NCBI RefSeq assembly: GCF_008931805.1
Contig: NZ_CP044399.1
Location: 1,860,001 to 1,924,000 of the forward strand
Length of the DNA stretch: 64,000 nt
Source of the DNA: Moritella marina ATCC 15381
GTDB taxonomy: Bacteria; Pseudomonadota; Gammaproteobacteria; Enterobacterales; Moritellaceae
Direction: 5' to 3'
The position numbers were made by a program, and so were the translations under genes. The notes beneath the pieces are model-generated. The model saw nothing but the letters and a program-made list of their open reading frames with translations. It searched no databases and was not told where the DNA came from. Below are positions 27,640 to 36,397 of the stretch, in pieces (position 1 is the first letter of the stretch; the number at the start of each line of letters is the position of its first letter).

Positions 27640-28857
27640 ATGCAAGACACACTAACGGTCGTACTCGCAGGTGGAATGGGCGCACGTCTTTCGCCACTCA
27701 CAGATAATAGAGCAAAACCAGCTGTACCCTTCGGTGGCAAATACCGCATTATTGACTTTACCCTAACCAACTGCCTTCACTCAGGTTTAAGGCGCATTCT
27801 AGTACTGACTCAATATAAATCTCACTCACTGCAAAAACACCTACGTGATGGCTGGTCTATTTTTAATCCTGAACTCGGAGAATACGTAACAGTCGTCCCA
27901 CCACAAATGCGTAAGGGAGACAAGTGGTATAGCGGCACTGCGGATGCTATTTATCAGAACCTCTGGCTACTCTCACGCAGCGAAGCTAAATATGTTGTAG
28001 TGCTTTCAGGCGATCATATCTATCGAATGGATTACGCGCCGATGCTAGAGCGCCACAAAATAAATGAAGCTGACTTAACTATCGCGTGCATGGAAGTCCC
28101 TGCTATAGAAGCAACTGGTTTTGGTGTGATGGCAATTGACGAAAACCAAAAAATAATCGAATTTGCAGAAAAACCCGAGCAACCAGCAACATTGCCTCAT
28201 GATCCTGAACGCAGCCTTGCGTCTATGGGCATCTATATATTTACTACTGATGCGCTCATTGAAGCATTAGAGAAAGATGCAGATAATCCATACTCCAACC
28301 ATGATTTTGGCAAAGATATTATTCCCAAATTGATTGATAAAGAAAAAGTATACGCGCATCAATTTGCAGGTAGTTCAGGGCGTGTATCTAAAGATGCTTA
28401 CTGGCGTGATGTCGGCACTATCGATTCCTTATATCAAGCCAATATGGATCTATTAAAACATTTATCACCCATTGATTTATACCAGCGTGACTGGGGAATT
28501 AGAACCTACGAACCACAACTGCCACCAGCAAGAACAACAGCATCTGAAAGTGGCAATGAGGGCATATTTATCAACTCTCTTATTTCCAATGGCGTGCTTA
28601 TCACCGGTGGCTCGGTACAAAACTCAGTGCTGTCATCTAATGTGAAAATCAATGATGGAGCGACTGTGTCTGCGAGTATCCTCTTTGATGACGTTGAAGT
28701 GGGTGAATACTGTCAGTTACAGAATTGCATTATCGATAAACACGTTAAGATCCCAGCAAGAACTCAAATTGGTATAAACAAAGCTGAAGACGCTGCACGG
28801 TTCACGATTTCAGAGCTTGGCGTCGTTGTCGTACCTGGCGATTATAAATTCGGCTAA
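27640..28857 (+). CDS. glgC: Glucose-1-phosphate adenylyltransferase (ADP-glucose pyrophosphorylase)
   Basis: Makes ADP-glucose, the glycogen precursor, from glucose-1-phosphate and ATP. The 405-residue protein opens with the nucleotidyltransferase loop VVLAGGMGARLSPLTDNRAKPAVPFGGKYRIIDF (residues 7-40, including the allosteric/catalytic basic residues), has WYSGTADAIYQN near 107, IYRMDY near 127 and GFGVMAIDE near 158, and ends with a left-handed beta-helix domain. Length is normal. No other glycogen gene lies next to it, so it is an isolated copy, closed by a strong terminator. Confidence 0.93.
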   Translation: MQDTLTVVLAGGMGARLSPLTDNRAKPAVPFGGKYRIIDFTLTNCLHSGLRRILVLTQYKSHSLQKHLRDGWSIFNPELGEYVTVVPPQMRKGDKWYSGTADAIYQNLWLLSRSEAKYVVVLSGDHIYRMDYAPMLERHKINEADLTIACMEVPAIEATGFGVMAIDENQKIIEFAEKPEQPATLPHDPERSLASMGIYIFTTDALIEALEKDADNPYSNHDFGKDIIPKLIDKEKVYAHQFAGSSGRVSKDAYWRDVGTIDSLYQANMDLLKHLSPIDLYQRDWGIRTYEPQLPPARTTASESGNEGIFINSLISNGVLITGGSVQNSVLSSNVKINDGATVSASILFDDVEVGEYCQLQNCIIDKHVKIPARTQIGINKAEDAARFTISELGVVVVPGDYKFG

Positions 28858-28908
28858 TCGACTTTATAACCGCACTCATCTCTAATAAAAATGCATTAAT
28901 CATCGACG

Positions 28909-28947
28909 AAAAGCAGCTATTATTTATTAAAATAATAGCTGCTTTTC
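28909..28947. terminator. Bidirectional rho-independent terminator
   Basis: AAAAGCAGCTATTATTT and its reverse complement form a stem of about 16 pairs around a few bases, ending in TTTT on each strand. It separates glgC from the convergent etfBA operon. Confidence 0.88.
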
Positions 28948-29018
28948 AGTTTCAATATAAGCGTTAATGCGGCTAAAAAACCAATGATAAACCCTATGAT
29001 TAAATCTGCCAGCAAAAG

Positions 29019-30047
29019 CTATCTAGATTTTAATACTTGTGTTAATTCAGGCAATACATCCAATAAGTCGGCCACTAAACCATAATCGGCCACATCAAAA
29101 ATAGGCGCATCAGCATCACTATTAATAGCCACGATAACTTTGCTACCAGTGATCCCTGCAATGTGCTGGATTGCACCTGATATACCCACAGCAATATACA
29201 GATCTGGCGCAACGATCTTACCCGTTTGTCCAATCTGTAAATCATTAGCAACAAATCCAGCATCAACAGCAGCACGACTGGCACCCACTGCTGCGTTTAA
29301 CTGATCGGCCAAGCTATCTAACAATACAAAGTTATCTGCATTTTGTAGGCCGCGACCACCAGCGATGACCACTTTAGCCGTGGTTAAATCCGGCCGTAAT
29401 GATTGGGTTAATTCCGCACTAATAAACGCAGTTTTACCACCATCCGCTTGTGCAGCTAATTCAACTACAGCGACTTCATTGCCATTGTCTAACGACGAAG
29501 AGTTTAATGGCACAGGTTCGAACGCGCTGCTACGTACAGTGATAACTTGAATTACATCACTCGATCGCACCGTTGCAATCGCATTACCAGCATAGATAGG
29601 TCGTTTAAAAGTATCCGCCGATTCTACGCTGATGATGTCCGATATCTGTGCGACGTCTAATAGCGCCGCGATCCTCGGTTGATAGTCCTTCCCGGTTGTG
29701 CTTGCAGAGGTCATAATATGACTATAGTGAATTTGAAATGGGGCTTGCTTGGCATCTTGAATTTGCTTGAGTTCTTGATTTGTATCTTCAACGAGCGATA
29801 CCACTAACGGGGCTATATTCTCTGCTAACGAATATTGATATAGAAGATCATCCGCAATTAGTATTTTGCTTAACCCCACAACACCCTGCGCCATATCTAC
29901 AACAGCCTGACAGTCACACCCGATGATAAGTAAATGTAATTCGCTATCACTATCATAGTTCGCTATCTCAGCCGCGGCAGCTAGCACACTTAACGTAGCG
30001 ACTTGCAATGTATTGTTATCATGCTCAGCTATTATCAATATCGCCAT
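29019..30047 (-). CDS. etfA: Electron transfer flavoprotein, alpha subunit
   Basis: FAD-binding subunit of the ETF heterodimer, which collects electrons from acyl-CoA dehydrogenases such as isovaleryl-CoA dehydrogenase. The C-terminal FAD domain is clear: [15 protein letters not shown] near residue 225-240, [44 protein letters not shown] near 262-305. At 342 residues it is about 30 longer than most bacterial EtfA, mainly from an insert around residues 95-125. The start codon follows the etfB stop directly (TAAATG), so the subunits are co-translated. Confidence 0.92.
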   Translation of the reverse strand: MAILIIAEHDNNTLQVATLSVLAAAAEIANYDSDSELHLLIIGCDCQAVVDMAQGVVGLSKILIADDLLYQYSLAENIAPLVVSLVEDTNQELKQIQDAKQAPFQIHYSHIMTSASTTGKDYQPRIAALLDVAQISDIISVESADTFKRPIYAGNAIATVRSSDVIQVITVRSSAFEPVPLNSSSLDNGNEVAVVELAAQADGGKTAFISAELTQSLRPDLTTAKVVIAGGRGLQNADNFVLLDSLADQLNAAVGASRAAVDAGFVANDLQIGQTGKIVAPDLYIAVGISGAIQHIAGITGSKVIVAINSDADAPIFDVADYGLVADLLDVLPELTQVLKSR

Positions 30048-30797
30048 TTAGATCACCTTTGCCTGTTGTAGTTTATCTACCAATTCAGCAACATCAGCTA
30101 CTTTAACACCCGCTTGACGCACAGGTGGCGGTTCAACTTTAAGCGTGGTGAGTCGCGGCGATAAACTAAACTTCATCGCCTCAGGAGAAGTAACGGTGAT
30201 AATTTTCCGCTTGGCTTTCATGATATTTGGTAGCGAGGTATAACGAGGAGTATTTAAACGTAAATCAACAGTAACAACGGCAGGTAAACTTAAAACAAAT
30301 GTCACCAATCCACCATCGATTTCACGGGTGACTTTAATTTTATTTGGCACAATGAAAACGATATCAGAGGCAAAAGTACCTTGCGGCATATCGGTGAGCG
30401 CCGCCAACATTTGCCCTGTTTGATTGTTGTCTGTATCAATGGCTTGTTTACCGAGTAATACTAAATCGGGTAGTTCTTCTTGCACTATTATTTGCAGTAA
30501 CTTTGCCACATCAAGCGACTGTACTTCTTCATCAACTTTAATCAGAATTGCGCGGTCTGCGCCTAAAGCTAACCCTGCGCGTAACTGCACTTCGGCATCT
30601 TTTGCGCCAATACAAACCAAAACAACTTCATCAGCTGTGCCTTGTTCTTTAAAACGTACAGCTTGCTCAATAGCAATTTCGCAAAAGGGATTAATGGCCA
30701 TCTTGACATTCGCTGTATCAATGCCCATTTTATCTGTATTCACCCTGACGTTTACCCTGTGATCAACAACTCGCTTCATTGCGACTAATATTTTCAT
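30048..30797 (-). CDS. etfB: Electron transfer flavoprotein, beta subunit
   Basis: A 249-residue AMP-binding ETF subunit. It opens MKILVAMKRVVDHRVNVRV and has MAINPFCEIAIEQAVRFKE near residue 33, LLGKQAIDTDNNQTGQMLAALTDMPQGTFAS near 115-145 and the recognition-loop-like VDLRLNTPRYTSLPNIMKAKRK near 178-200, all typical of group I EtfB. First gene of the etfBA operon. The electrons then go to the ETF-quinone oxidoreductase encoded 24 kb to the right. Confidence 0.93.
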   Translation of the reverse strand: MKILVAMKRVVDHRVNVRVNTDKMGIDTANVKMAINPFCEIAIEQAVRFKEQGTADEVVLVCIGAKDAEVQLRAGLALGADRAILIKVDEEVQSLDVAKLLQIIVQEELPDLVLLGKQAIDTDNNQTGQMLAALTDMPQGTFASDIVFIVPNKIKVTREIDGGLVTFVLSLPAVVTVDLRLNTPRYTSLPNIMKAKRKIITVTSPEAMKFSLSPRLTTLKVEPPPVRQAGVKVADVAELVDKLQQAKVI

Positions 30798-31036
30798 AGT
30801 ATCCCCAAGACGTTTTTATTTAATTAGTCAACTTATTTGTGTTTATTCAATCAAGTGATTATGCATTAAGAATAGTGGTGTTATGAGGTATGGCAAATTT
30901 GAAGAATGATAATTAAGCAGTTAAGATTAAACGACAACAAAGGTTTAATTAATCACTTATAATCTGTAAAGTACGCTGCATATTATAACGACTGACTTAG
31001 CTCCCTCTGAGCAAGTAGCAACAAAGAGTATACAAG

Positions 31037-31285
31037 ATGAATAACGAACATGATGCTATTGATAACCTGGCTGACTTAGAAAGCTTCCTAGTAAGCGTTG
31101 AAAACGGTGGCTTTGGCCTACAAGGTGTTGCAGGTATTGGCATGGCAACAAATACCAAAGATGGTCGTCACTTTATCGCTGTATTTGATGATAACCAAAG
31201 CCTGCTATTAGCCCGTTACGTCACTGATGAAGTTTACGAAAACGGCAAAGAAATGGTACGTAACGGCGTGCAAACAAAACACTAA
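31037..31285 (+). CDS. Conserved-looking small protein of unknown function
   Basis: An acidic, soluble-looking 82-residue protein. The N-terminus is rich in Asp and Glu (NNEHDAIDNLADLESFL) and the centre is a likely beta-sheet (GRHFIAVFDDNQSLLLARYVTDEVYENGKEMV). No signal peptide or membrane segment. I do not recognise the family. Codon use looks like its neighbours, an AAAGAG lies upstream of the ATG, and a strong hairpin follows the stop, so I regard it as a real monocistronic gene. Confidence 0.7.
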   Translation: MNNEHDAIDNLADLESFLVSVENGGFGLQGVAGIGMATNTKDGRHFIAVFDDNQSLLLARYVTDEVYENGKEMVRNGVQTKH

Positions 31286-31321
31286 TTGCTTACTGTTCAA
31301 AGTATAGCTATTTATGCATCC

Positions 31322-31363
31322 TACTATCGGGGTTTAAACATCCGTATGTGAACCTCGATAGTC
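31322..31363. terminator. Hairpin terminator between convergent genes
   Basis: ACTATCGGGGTT pairs with AACCTCGATAGT (one mismatch) around a loop, at about 31322-31363. It lies between the small unknown gene and the convergent UDG-fold gene. There is no long T-run, so efficiency is uncertain. Confidence 0.6.
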
Positions 31364-31383
31364 GTTCTTACGCTATCGACCAA

Positions 31384-31983
31384 TCAGCTTAACAACTGCT
31401 TCACCCTCTCGTGTAAATGCGGGATCACTTCTTGTTGAAACCACGGGTTTTTCTTTAGCCAAATGTTGTTACGTGGACTCGGATGCGGCAGCGGTAATCG
31501 TTCAGGCCAATTTTTTGGCCCATAGTCTTGCCAATGCCTCACAATTTCAGTGAGGTTTTTCTGCTTTACATCACCCATATGCCATTTCTGCGCATAAACA
31601 CCAATCACCAGTATCAACTCAATATTTGGCATTACCGCGAGTATTTCCGCTCGCCACGTTTTAGCGCACTCCGGTCTTGGTGGTAGATCGCCCGACTTAC
31701 CCGTCCCCGGATAACAGAATCCCATCGGTAGTATGGCTATTTTAGTGCCATCATAAAAGGTGTCGTAATCAATCCCCATCCATTGCCGTAAACGGTCACC
31801 ACTTGGGTCGCTAAAGGGGATACCCGATTCATGTACACGAATACCAGGCGCTTGCCCTGCTATCAGTATTTTTGCTTGTGTATCGACTTGCAATACAGGC
31901 CTAGCTCCCAATGGCAACTCAGGTTCACACAAGGTGCATTTACGGACATCAGTGACAATAATATCTAGGGTACCTTGGTTCAT
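31384..31983 (-). CDS. Uracil-DNA glycosylase superfamily protein
   Basis: 199 residues with UDG-fold motifs: the water-activating region ILIAGQAPGIRVHESGIPFSDPSGDRLRQWMG at about 39-70 and the DNA-intercalation region LPLPHPSPRNNIWLKKNPWF near 165-184. Cysteines in RKCTLCEP near the start resemble half of the Fe-S set of family 4 enzymes, with further cysteines at GFCYPG and PECAKT. I would call it a UDG-like protein of uncertain base specificity. The long frame begins at GTG 31989; ATG 31983 is preferred. Confidence 0.75.
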   Translation of the reverse strand: MNQGTLDIIVTDVRKCTLCEPELPLGARPVLQVDTQAKILIAGQAPGIRVHESGIPFSDPSGDRLRQWMGIDYDTFYDGTKIAILPMGFCYPGTGKSGDLPPRPECAKTWRAEILAVMPNIELILVIGVYAQKWHMGDVKQKNLTEIVRHWQDYGPKNWPERLPLPHPSPRNNIWLKKNPWFQQEVIPHLHERVKQLLS

Positions 31984-32082
31984 ACACACTATCCAAAATG
32001 GTTCTGTTTATACGGAAAAATAGGCTTTATCTTCCCGTATTCAAATTCATACTCACCTGAAGTATAACGATTATATTGCTTA

Positions 32083-32949
32083 TTAAACTCGCTTAAAAAT
32101 AGCATCACATGCTTCTGTTAAATACTCAGCTAAAAACTTAGTTTGATTTGACTGCTGCGGAGCAACGTGCAGTAATAATTCCAGTGGCGGAACATCTAGC
32201 AGCCCATCATCAATACCTAAAATATGATGCTTTGGACTCACGAGCCTTTTAGGTAATAGCGAAATGCCTAATCCCGCCTCTACAGCGTAGCTAACACCGG
32301 ATAAGCTAGTAGTAATGTAAGCCATTCGCCATTTTTTATCTAACATATCAAATGTATGAGCCATTTCAGTGCGGTATAGTCCAGCGCTTGGTAAACCGAC
32401 CAGCGGCACCGTCGATTGTTGCAAATTATCACAGTGTTTACCATCAACCCAACATAAAGGTTCTGGCCAACTTGCAATGCCTTTCGCGTGCCCTAACCTG
32501 TGCTTAATTAATGCAAGGTCTAAGTCATTATTTTGAAACTGAGTCCACATCTCACTGCATAAACCACTTTTAACCTCTAGCCGTACATCCGGAAAAACTT
32601 TGGCAAATCGCGATAAGGTCGGCATTAATTCATGAGTGGCAAAATCTTCTGGCACACCAAGACGAATGGGTCGTTGCTCTGCACTCGTAGCGGTTTGTGA
32701 TATCGCATCTTCCATCATTGCCAAAATACGTCTTGCAGAGGTGACAATGCGCTCCCCTTCAAGTGTGGCTGTGGTATAACGCTTTGTTCGGACTAACAGA
32801 GCACAACCCAATTGCGCTTCTAACTTACGGATCTGCTGGCTAATTGTAGACTGTGTTAAATGGGCACTTTCTGCTGCTCGCGTGAAGCTGCCTGTATCCA
32901 CGACAGCCACAAGACTGCGTAATAAAACGGGGTCTAATATCTGATGCAT
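32083..32949 (-). CDS. LysR-family transcriptional regulator, divergent from the ureidoglycine aminohydrolase gene
   Basis: A 288-residue LysR protein. The HTH is LLRSLVAVVDTGSFTRAAESAHLTQSTISQQIRKLEAQLGCALLVRTKR near residues 9-58. The effector domain starts with PIRLGVPEDFATHELMPTLSRF. It faces the bicupin gene and probably controls it. ATG 32949 is favoured over 32964 because TTGGGATAC sits upstream and family members start this close to the HTH. A CAGTGG-N5-CCACTG inverted repeat lies directly upstream of the start. Confidence 0.85.
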   Translation of the reverse strand: MHQILDPVLLRSLVAVVDTGSFTRAAESAHLTQSTISQQIRKLEAQLGCALLVRTKRYTTATLEGERIVTSARRILAMMEDAISQTATSAEQRPIRLGVPEDFATHELMPTLSRFAKVFPDVRLEVKSGLCSEMWTQFQNNDLDLALIKHRLGHAKGIASWPEPLCWVDGKHCDNLQQSTVPLVGLPSAGLYRTEMAHTFDMLDKKWRMAYITTSLSGVSYAVEAGLGISLLPKRLVSPKHHILGIDDGLLDVPPLELLLHVAPQQSNQTKFLAEYLTEACDAIFKRV

Positions 32950-32966
32950 AATGTATCCCAACATTC

Positions 32967-32983
32967 CAGTGGGTTAACCACTG
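32967..32983. promoter_or_regulatory. Inverted repeat in LysR/aminohydrolase divergent promoter
   Basis: CAGTGG (32967-32972) and CCACTG (32978-32983) are a perfect 6-bp inverted repeat separated by five bases, 18-34 bases before the lysR ATG. It could be the operator for LysR autorepression and divergent control, but the spacing is not the usual T-N11-A pattern. Confidence 0.35.
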
Positions 32984-33125
32984 ATAACCAGTTAATTATT
33001 TAATTTCCCAATGTTAACAGGTTGATGCATAATTGGGTGAAACTTATTAATCTACCTTATGCGCTCTAGGCGACATAAGTATGCCAACAACTCAAGGCCA
33101 GCCTCTTGTCGAAGGATCACAAGTA

Positions 33126-33962
33126 ATGACAGAAAAACATACGTATTATTCACCCCAAGGTGGTCTGCCACCGCAAACACAGCTACTTTCTGATCGTGCA
33201 GTTCTAACAGATGCCTACGCAATTATCCCTAAACGTGTCATGACTGATATCGTTACAAGCTTTTTACCATTTTGGGAAAACATGCGTATGTGGGTTATTG
33301 CTCGCCCATTAAGTGGTTTCTCTGAAACGTTTTCACAATATATTGTTGAGATTGCCCCTCAAGGTGGATCAGATAAACCAGAGCTTGATCCGAATGCTGA
33401 AGGTGTTTTGTTTGTCGTCGCGGGCGAGATGGATATTACCATTGAAGGTGAACCGCACCATATGACAGAAGGTGGTTATGCTTTCATTCCACCGGGCTGT
33501 AATTGGACTGTTCATAACAACAATGACCAACCTGTACGTTTTCATTGGGTGCGTAAAGCATATCAAGCGGTTGAAGGTTTAGCTTTACCAGAAGCATTTG
33601 TTACTAACGAAAACGATCTAGACCCTATCTATATGCCTGATACAAATGACGGCTGGGCAACAACGCGTTTTGTTGATGGCACCGATATGCGTCATGACAT
33701 GCATGTAAACATCGTGACTTTCCAACCTGGTACTGTTATTCCATTTGATGAAACGCATGTAATGGAACATGGTTTGTATGTATTGGAAGGTAAAGCTGTT
33801 TATCACTTAAACCAAAATTGGGTAGAAGTTGAAGCGGGTGACTTTATGTGGCTACGCGCCTTTTGCCCACAGTCATGTTACGCCGGAGGCCCTGGTCCAT
33901 TTCGTTACTTGCTATATAAAGACGTTAACCGTCATATGCCTTTTATTCGTCCAACGAATTAA
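33126..33962 (+). CDS. allE: (S)-ureidoglycine aminohydrolase (bicupin, AllE/YlbA-like)
   Basis: Bicupin that releases ammonia from (S)-ureidoglycine, giving ureidoglycolate in allantoin breakdown. The second cupin has the Mn-ligand pattern ETHVMEHGLYVLEG near residue 200 (Glu-x-His-x3-His) and the later PQSCYAGG Gln, matching E. coli AllE (ETHVQEHG, LQAGYG). The first cupin holds LFVVAGEMDITIEGE. I prefer ATG 33126, with AAGGATCACAAGTA upstream, over ATG 33081; this gives 278 residues. No allantoinase or allantoate amidohydrolase gene is near, so it is a stand-alone gene or has another substrate. Confidence 0.8.
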   Translation: MTEKHTYYSPQGGLPPQTQLLSDRAVLTDAYAIIPKRVMTDIVTSFLPFWENMRMWVIARPLSGFSETFSQYIVEIAPQGGSDKPELDPNAEGVLFVVAGEMDITIEGEPHHMTEGGYAFIPPGCNWTVHNNNDQPVRFHWVRKAYQAVEGLALPEAFVTNENDLDPIYMPDTNDGWATTRFVDGTDMRHDMHVNIVTFQPGTVIPFDETHVMEHGLYVLEGKAVYHLNQNWVEVEAGDFMWLRAFCPQSCYAGGPGPFRYLLYKDVNRHMPFIRPTN

Positions 33963-34076
33963 TTGCTTCAAGTAGCACAAATAACAGTTGGCTTTTATCC
34001 GTTTGTCGCTTATTTTAACGCTCAATGATTGCCTCAGACTGAGGTATTACGCTTTAAATAAAAAAACACGGATAAC

Positions 34077-34442
34077 ATGTTTGAATTAAAAACTATCGCA
34101 CTATTTTTCGTTACCGCTCTGGCTGAAATCATTGGCTGTTATTTGCCTTATCTTTGGCTTAAACAAGACAAGAGTATATTACTATTGATCCCAGCTGCAG
34201 CAAGCCTTGCCTTATTTGCATGGTTATTGTCACTGCATCCTGACGCCGCTGGTCGTGTTTATGCCGCATACGGTGGCGTATACATCTTTGTAGCCATACT
34301 CTGGCTTTGGGGCGTCGATGGGATCAAACCGACCATGTGGGATATGATTGGCGCCTCAGTAGCACTTGTTGGTATGGCGATTATTATGTTTGCGCCAAGG
34401 GGGCATAAGCACTGTTTAAGTCATGACAGATTGTTGTGGTGA
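34077..34442 (+). CDS. ynfA: YnfA-family (UPF0060) small membrane protein
   Basis: 121 residues with four helices: [71 protein letters not shown] and [19 protein letters not shown]. This is the ordered YnfA pattern ([13 protein letters not shown], [12 protein letters not shown], DxIGxxxxLxGMxxI). It is related to the small multidrug resistance fold, and export activity has been reported for some homologues. The C-terminal tail of about 12 residues is longer than usual. Confidence 0.9.
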   Translation: MFELKTIALFFVTALAEIIGCYLPYLWLKQDKSILLLIPAAASLALFAWLLSLHPDAAGRVYAAYGGVYIFVAILWLWGVDGIKPTMWDMIGASVALVGMAIIMFAPRGHKHCLSHDRLLW

Positions 34443-34446
34443 TGAC

Positions 34447-35166
34447 CTACTCGCGTTTCGCGACAGTCTGCTTTAAAAACATCAACAGCCACTGGGCAAT
34501 CAGTTTATCATCGGGTTGATGATTTAATGACGTCATCGCAGCATTGATTGTATCAACAGGGATAATATCGCGACGCTGTTCCATCAATGCCGCAGAATAT
34601 GACCGAGTAAACTCAGGGTGTCCTTGTAAACCCAGAAAGTGTTCGCCCACTTGGAACATGCTATAACGGCAGAAATCATTACTCAGTAATATGCTAGCAT
34701 CAGCGGGTAATTTACAGACTTGATCTTGATGGCAAACCACCAGCGCAATATTGTCTTGCTTTGGCTGCATCCAGCTGTGCTCGACAAGCATATCAGCATG
34801 GGCAATGCCGACGCCCCACCCTCGGGGGCTTCTTTCCACTTGTCCACCTAACGCTTTCGCAATCATTTGATGACCAAAACAAATACCCACCAAGCCCTTC
34901 TTTGCATCATAGAGAACCCGGGTAAAATCAGCTAACTGGCGGATCCAAAGATCGTCATCATTCACTCCCCATTTACTGCCACTGCAAATATAAGCGTCAC
35001 ATTCATCCACATGCTGTGGAAAATGACCATCAATCACCCGATAAAAATGCAGTTCTAATGTGCTGTCGACTTGTTGAAGCAAGGTCTCAAACATAGCGGC
35101 ATAATTACCAAAATCAGCGTGTAAACTAGCCCGTACATCATCACATTGCAGAATACCAAGTTTCAT
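34447..35166 (-). CDS. Class I glutamine amidotransferase-like hydrolase, last gene of the gamma-glutamylation cluster
   Basis: This 239-residue protein is a free-standing GATase1 domain: nucleophile cysteine in GLVGICFGHQMIAKALGG near residue 95, histidine in FLGLQGHPEFTRSY near 185 and a downstream acidic residue for the triad. It resembles the hydrolases that cut gamma-glutamyl amides (functionally like PuuD or IpuF) more than a synthase subunit, since no acceptor subunit is encoded nearby. In this operon (ligase, aldehyde dehydrogenase, alcohol dehydrogenase, amidotransferase) its likely job is to release glutamate from an oxidised gamma-glutamyl product. AAGG lies just before the ATG. 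Confidence 0.75.
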   Translation of the reverse strand: MKLGILQCDDVRASLHADFGNYAAMFETLLQQVDSTLELHFYRVIDGHFPQHVDECDAYICSGSKWGVNDDDLWIRQLADFTRVLYDAKKGLVGICFGHQMIAKALGGQVERSPRGWGVGIAHADMLVEHSWMQPKQDNIALVVCHQDQVCKLPADASILLSNDFCRYSMFQVGEHFLGLQGHPEFTRSYSAALMEQRRDIIPVDTINAAMTSLNHQPDDKLIAQWLLMFLKQTVAKRE

Positions 35167-35200
35167 CGCCTTACCCCCACCTTATAATGAGTACTTCCGT

Positions 35201-36373
35201 TTATAGGTCGCCATGCACCGCAGATAAACAAATATCAGCATACTGCTGCGCATTAAGTATTATCGGATTACCGCTAGCAGAAGGATCTTGCTCCGCCATT
35301 GCAGCGATTTCCACGACACGCTCAGCATCAATACCGATCTCACCAAGGGAGTGAGGAATATCGAGTTGCTTACGTAACGTTAATATCCACTCTAGAAAGC
35401 TATCAAAGTCCGTATCTTCCAGTTCTAAATAACGGCTCAAACGAATTAGTTTCATCTCAATGGCACTGCGATTCGCCTTCAATACATACGGCATCAAGAT
35501 GGCGTTTAATAACCCATGATGACTATCATAAAGCGCGCCAATAGGATGAGCAAGTGCATGCATGCCACCAAGTCCACGTTGGAAAGCTGTTGAGCCCATT
35601 GTTGAAGCGGTCATCATGTATGCTCTTGCCTCAAGATCATGACCATCTTCAACTGCACGTGGTAGGTAGTCTTTAATCAATCGAATGGATTCCAATGCGA
35701 TGCCTTCTGCCATAGGGTGATAACCCGTAGCACAATAGGCTTCCAAAGCGTGGGACAAGGCATCCATCCCCGTCGCCGCAGTGAGTTGAGCAGGTAACTC
35801 GACACTCAATTGGGGATCTAAAATCACAATAGCAGGCAACATGTTCGGATGAAAAATAATGCGTTTGACATGATGTTCGCTGTCCGTAATCACCGAAGCA
35901 CGCCCTACTTCTGATCCCGTACCCGATGTGGTCGGTACAGCAACAACCGGCGCCATGCCTTGGATATTAACATGCGACCAGTTGTCAGCGACATCTTCAA
36001 AATCCCAAATAGGTCGTTCTTGTCCTACCATCAAGGCCACCGCTTTACCGGCATCCAATGCCGAACCGCCACCAAAAGCGATAACACCATCATGCTCACC
36101 ACGCTTATAGGCACCCACCCCAGCACAAATATTCTCTCCCGTTGGATTGCCTTTAATCTGTGAAAAAATACCACATCTTAATCCTACTTGTTGGCAATGC
36201 TCGATAGCAGATTTGACCATGGATAAGTCTGCAAGCCCGGGATCGGTGATCAGTAATGGCGATGTCATACCCAATTCAATACAGGTATTCGGCAGGTCTT
36301 GGATACGACCAATACCGACGCGAATCGCTGTGGGATAGTGCCAATTAGCTGTAAATTGATTGAGTTCTATCAT
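35201..36373 (-). CDS. Iron-containing (group III) alcohol dehydrogenase
   Basis: 390 residues. NAD binding: GVIAFGGGSALDAGKAVALM near residue 97-116 and VPTTSGTGSEVGRASVITD near 147. Metal ligands: DALSHALEAY near 204-214 (Asp and His) and GMHALAHPIGALYDSHHGLLNAIL near 268-290 (two His). Family members oxidise or reduce primary alcohols, including 4-hydroxybutyrate and propanediols. Next to an aldehyde dehydrogenase and a glutamine-synthetase-like ligase, an omega-hydroxyl on a glutamylated amine is a plausible substrate. SD AAAGGTAGG before the ATG. Confidence 0.88.
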   Translation of the reverse strand: MIELNQFTANWHYPTAIRVGIGRIQDLPNTCIELGMTSPLLITDPGLADLSMVKSAIEHCQQVGLRCGIFSQIKGNPTGENICAGVGAYKRGEHDGVIAFGGGSALDAGKAVALMVGQERPIWDFEDVADNWSHVNIQGMAPVVAVPTTSGTGSEVGRASVITDSEHHVKRIIFHPNMLPAIVILDPQLSVELPAQLTAATGMDALSHALEAYCATGYHPMAEGIALESIRLIKDYLPRAVEDGHDLEARAYMMTASTMGSTAFQRGLGGMHALAHPIGALYDSHHGLLNAILMPYVLKANRSAIEMKLIRLSRYLELEDTDFDSFLEWILTLRKQLDIPHSLGEIGIDAERVVEIAAMAEQDPSASGNPIILNAQQYADICLSAVHGDL

Positions 36374-36397
36374 GACGCCTACCTTTTACAATTTATG

